From NCBI GenBank assembly GCA_947856675.1, contig CANUCM010000060.1:1-25673 (forward strand): a stretch of DNA of 25,673 nucleotides, given 5' to 3'. The notes beneath the pieces are model-generated. The model did no database searches. It was not told the DNA's origin and was given only the letters and a program-made list of their open reading frames with translations. The DNA is from an uncultured Clostridia bacterium (GTDB lineage: Bacteria; Bacillota; Clostridia; Oscillospirales; Butyricicoccaceae). Below are positions 23,592 to 25,673 of this stretch, one piece after another; position 1 is the first letter of the stretch; each line of letters begins with the position of its first letter. Position numbers and translations under genes: made by a program.

Positions 23592-24778
23592 GAAAGATCC
23601 TCCGCCGTCAGCACGCGCGTGCCCAGCACTCGCACGGCCAGATCCTCAAAATACTGCACGTCGGCAGCAAAATCAAAATTGACAATCCCGTGTTTTTCCG
23701 CAAGCTCCGGCGTATAATCACACAGGGGGATAATATCAAAATCCCGCGCCTTGCCCTCATAATGGGTGACAAGCGGAAGCACACCCGCCGTTCCGAAAGA
23801 GATTTCTCCCGTTTCAGGCACAACGGAAAGCTCACACCACAAAAGGCCGCCCAGCATGGTGTCCATCTGGTGCTGGCCCGACACAAAATTGCCCAGCGAA
23901 TAGGCGCACAGCGTCTGCCCGCCCCCGGCGCGCGTCAAAAACTCCACCGGCTGCAGGACATGGGGGTGGTGCCCGATAATCACATCGGCGCCCCAGTCGG
24001 CCACTTTCTGTGCCAGCGCGCGCTGGCTGTCCGAGGGCTCGGTCTGGTATTCGTTGCCCCAGTGCAGCGACACGATCAGAACGTCGCACTGCGGACGCAG
24101 CGCCTGCATGTCGCTCTGTATTTTTTCTTCATCGATGAGCGACACCAGATACGGCGCATCCTCCGGCACCGGAATGCCGTTTGTCCCGTAGGTGTAAGAC
24201 AAAAAGCCCAGCTTGACGCCCTGCTTTTCCACAATGGCAGGCTCCTGCTGCTGCTCCTGGCTTGCAAAACAGCCCAGCACCGCGTCAAAGCCCTGCGCCC
24301 GCACCGCTTCTATCGACGTGAGCAGCCCCTGGCGCCCCTTGTCAAGCGAGTGGTTGCTCGCCAGGTTGACAACGCTGAAGCCGCTTTCCTTCAGCGCCGC
24401 AGCCACCTGCGTCGGAGCGCTCAGCATCGGGTACGCGCCCACTTCGCCGGCCAGCGGCACCTCCTGATTGATAAACGCCACGTCGGCCCTGCGCAAAAAC
24501 GGCGCAATATTCGCGTACAGCGGGGTAAAATCAAAGCCGCCGTCTTCGGTTTCAAAATCATAGGACACCGTGTTGTGCAAAAGGTTGTCCCCCACGGCCG
24601 CAATGTGCAGCGTCACCGGCTCGGGCTCGGGTTCGGGCTCGGGCTCGGACTCATCAGGCTGTCCGGCTGCGTTCTCTTCCCCCGACGGCTCGTCCGGCAG
24701 GTCCTGCACCGGACGGCAGCCCGGCAGAAGCGCACATATCATCGACGCTGCAAGCAGCAAAAGCAACAGTTTTTTCAT
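23588..24778 (-). CDS. CapA-family lipoprotein (PgsA-like metallophosphatase fold)
   Basis: 396 residues. Lipoprotein signal with lipobox LPGC and lipidated C21. An acidic linker follows, with an EP dipeptide repeat at about 45-54, then a calcineurin-like CapA domain (about 55-390). Recognisable are AAVGDNLLHN, DVAFINQEVPLAG, VVNLASNHSLDKG, VSLHWGNEYQTEPS, and ADVIIGHHPHVLQP, which form a metal-binding site of the PGA_cap fold. Members are involved in poly-gamma-glutamate synthesis or surface polymer metabolism, but no pgsB/C partner is nearby, so it is likely a stand-alone surface hydrolase. First gene of the operon; start ATG 25 bases inside the leader from a TGG-TACAAT promoter. Confidence 0.88.
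24618..24648 (-). repeat. Hexanucleotide tandem repeat coding the Glu-Pro linker of CapA-like protein
   Basis: About five imperfect copies of GGCTCG on the plus strand encode alternating Glu-Pro in the lipoprotein. Unit length 6 means copy-number change keeps the reading frame. Confidence 0.7.
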
Positions 24779-24810
24779 ATCCCTGGATCCTTTCGTCGTC
24801 CTTCCCCTTT

Positions 24811-24839
24811 ATTGTACCAGACAACGCTCCATTTTTCCA
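24811..24839 (-). promoter_or_regulatory. Promoter of the capA-dusB-sigma operon
   Basis: On the minus strand TGGAAA (24839-24834), 17-base spacer, extended -10 TGG-TACAAT (TACAAT at 24816-24811). It lies 33 bases before the capA start. Confidence 0.6.
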
Positions 24840-24923
24840 GTGCGCGCGCGTTTTTTACCGGATTTGGTTATTTACAGAAAATTTTTTTTTGTTTCATCCG
24901 CATGTCATATTTTAAGCCGAAAA

Positions 24924-24932
24924 TGATATCAT
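24924..24932 (+). promoter_or_regulatory. Extended -10 promoter of the htrA-like gene
   Basis: TGA-TATCAT, with only a weak -35 near 24903. Predicted start near 24939, 31 bases before the ATG. The rest of the capA/htrA divergent region is AT-rich and without clear operators. Confidence 0.45.
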
Positions 24933-24969
24933 CAAAAAGATAAGAGCATCTCTTAAGGAGGAATATAGA

Positions 24970-25673
24970 ATGTTTAACCGTAAATCGACAGAAGACAACA
25001 ATCTGTATGACCCGGTATTTTCACCGGCCGCTTCCAAAAAACACTCTGCCGCCAAAAAAATTGCCAAAGGCGCCGCGGCCCTTGTGCTGGTCGCCTGCAT
25101 TTCCGTCGGCTCCGTCTGGGGCTACAACACCCTGTTCCCCGCGCAGTCGGACGCCACGGTTTCCAGCAACGCACAAAACGCCCCGTCGGCCAACCAGACC
25201 ATTTATCTGCCGTCCTACAGCGCCGACGCTCTGACCGCGCCTGAGATCTTCCAGAAGGTCGTGCCCTCCGTGGTGTCCATCACCACGACCGTCCAGAGCT
25301 ACGGCCAGGTGGGCACCGGCACCGGCACCGGCATCGTGATGACCGAAGACGGATATATCATTACAAACAACCACGTCGTGGAAGACGCGCAGCAGGTGCA
25401 GGTTACCCTGAATGACGGCCGCTCTTTTGACGCCGAGATCGTCGGCACTGACGCCAACACCGACATCGCCGTCGTCAAAACCGATGCTTCCGACCTGACG
25501 GCCGCCGAATTCGGCGACTCGTCTGCGCTGGTCACCGGCGAGCCGGCCTATGCCATCGGCAACCCCCTTGGCATTCAGTTTGCCGAAACCATGACCGGCG
25601 GCATGATTTCTGCCCCCAGCCGCGAAGTAACCATTGACAAGTACGTCATGAACCTTATTCAGGTTGACGCCGC
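24970..25673 (+). CDS. HtrA/DegP-family membrane serine protease (partial, cut at window end)
   Basis: The first 234 codons are present and the frame is open at the window edge. A short cytoplasmic N-terminus and one membrane anchor (about 35-52, AALVLVACISVGSVWGY) precede a linker. The trypsin-like domain begins at PEIFQKVVPSVVSI. The catalytic His lies in TNNHVVEDA and the Asp in TDANTDIAVVK; the serine and PDZ domain are beyond the edge. A GTGTGTG stretch replaces the usual GxGSG loop, encoded by a short GGCACC tandem repeat. ATG follows AAGGAGGAA. HtrA proteases remove misfolded envelope proteins. The gene is divergent from the capA-ECF sigma operon, so sigma-dependent control is conceivable. 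Confidence 0.93.
   Translation, partial: MFNRKSTEDNNLYDPVFSPAASKKHSAAKKIAKGAAALVLVACISVGSVWGYNTLFPAQSDATVSSNAQNAPSANQTIYLPSYSADALTAPEIFQKVVPSVVSITTTVQSYGQVGTGTGTGIVMTEDGYIITNNHVVEDAQQVQVTLNDGRSFDAEIVGTDANTDIAVVKTDASDLTAAEFGDSSALVTGEPAYAIGNPLGIQFAETMTGGMISAPSREVTIDKYVMNLIQVDA

Noticed and set aside
24618..24648. Phase-variable repeat switching CapA-like expression
   Set aside because: The unit is 6 bases, so slippage would change linker length but not frame; it encodes a simple Glu-Pro spacer.
24879..24910. TGAAAC on the minus strand, resembling an ECF -35 element in front of capA
   Set aside because: No CGT-type -10 lies 15-18 bases downstream; the following bases are a plain A run, and a good sigma-A type promoter lies nearer the gene.
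24940..24960. AAGAG-CAT-CTCTT hairpin before htrA as a regulatory RNA element
   Set aside because: Only 5 base pairs around a 3-base loop in an AT-rich leader; too weak to call.

Overview
The window reads as a chromosomal segment of a high-GC, endospore-forming Firmicute, most likely a Clostridia of the Oscillospirales type. The evidence is strong AGGAGG-type ribosome binding sites, a complete gerA-type germinant-receptor operon behind a sequence matching the sigma-G consensus, a YlmH-type S4 protein, a YkvI-type transporter and GC-rich third codon positions. The taxon is inferred. No IS element, phage gene, tRNA, rRNA or CRISPR array was seen. Genes are tightly packed and no gap exceeds 300 bases; all functional calls are by eye.

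Layout. 1-932 (+): end of an acyl/AMP ligase, an acyl carrier protein and a phosphopantetheinyl transferase. 1015-1761 (-): S4-domain YlmH-like protein. 1877-2791 (+): diacylglycerol-kinase-family lipid kinase. 2988-4634 (+): membrane-anchored LysM-G5-M23 cell-wall endopeptidase with a clean sigma-A promoter and a perfect WalR-type box. 4766-8655 (+): operon of a PII-like protein, a NapA/Kef-type cation/proton antiporter, an HD hydrolase, an AlaX-type editing protein and a small membrane protein. 8717-10561 (-): FtsH. 10729-14351 (+): two half-ABC exporters with complementary degenerate motifs, so an asymmetric heterodimer. 14518-15387 (+): cytoplasmic class A beta-lactamase-fold protein. 15435-19057 (-): gerAA-gerAC-gerAB. 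19302-20420 (+): YkvI-family transporter. 20466-24778 (-): five-gene operon (CapA-like lipoprotein, DusB, ECF sigma, zinc anti-sigma, Crp/Fnr regulator) in which every junction is a 4-nt overlap. 24970-end (+): HtrA-type protease cut by the window edge and divergent from the capA operon.

How it fits together. Much of the segment concerns the cell envelope: M23 hydrolase, FtsH and HtrA quality control, an ECF sigma/anti-sigma pair, a lipid kinase and the spore germinant receptor. The most testable regulatory ideas are the WalR box on the M23 gene, the sigma-G promoter on gerA, and a perfect TGTAA-N6-TTACA palindrome near -42 of the ykvI-like gene. That palindrome has Crp/Fnr geometry and a Crp/Fnr regulator is encoded immediately beyond the transporter. 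The most interesting gene pair is the PII-like protein two bases upstream of the antiporter.
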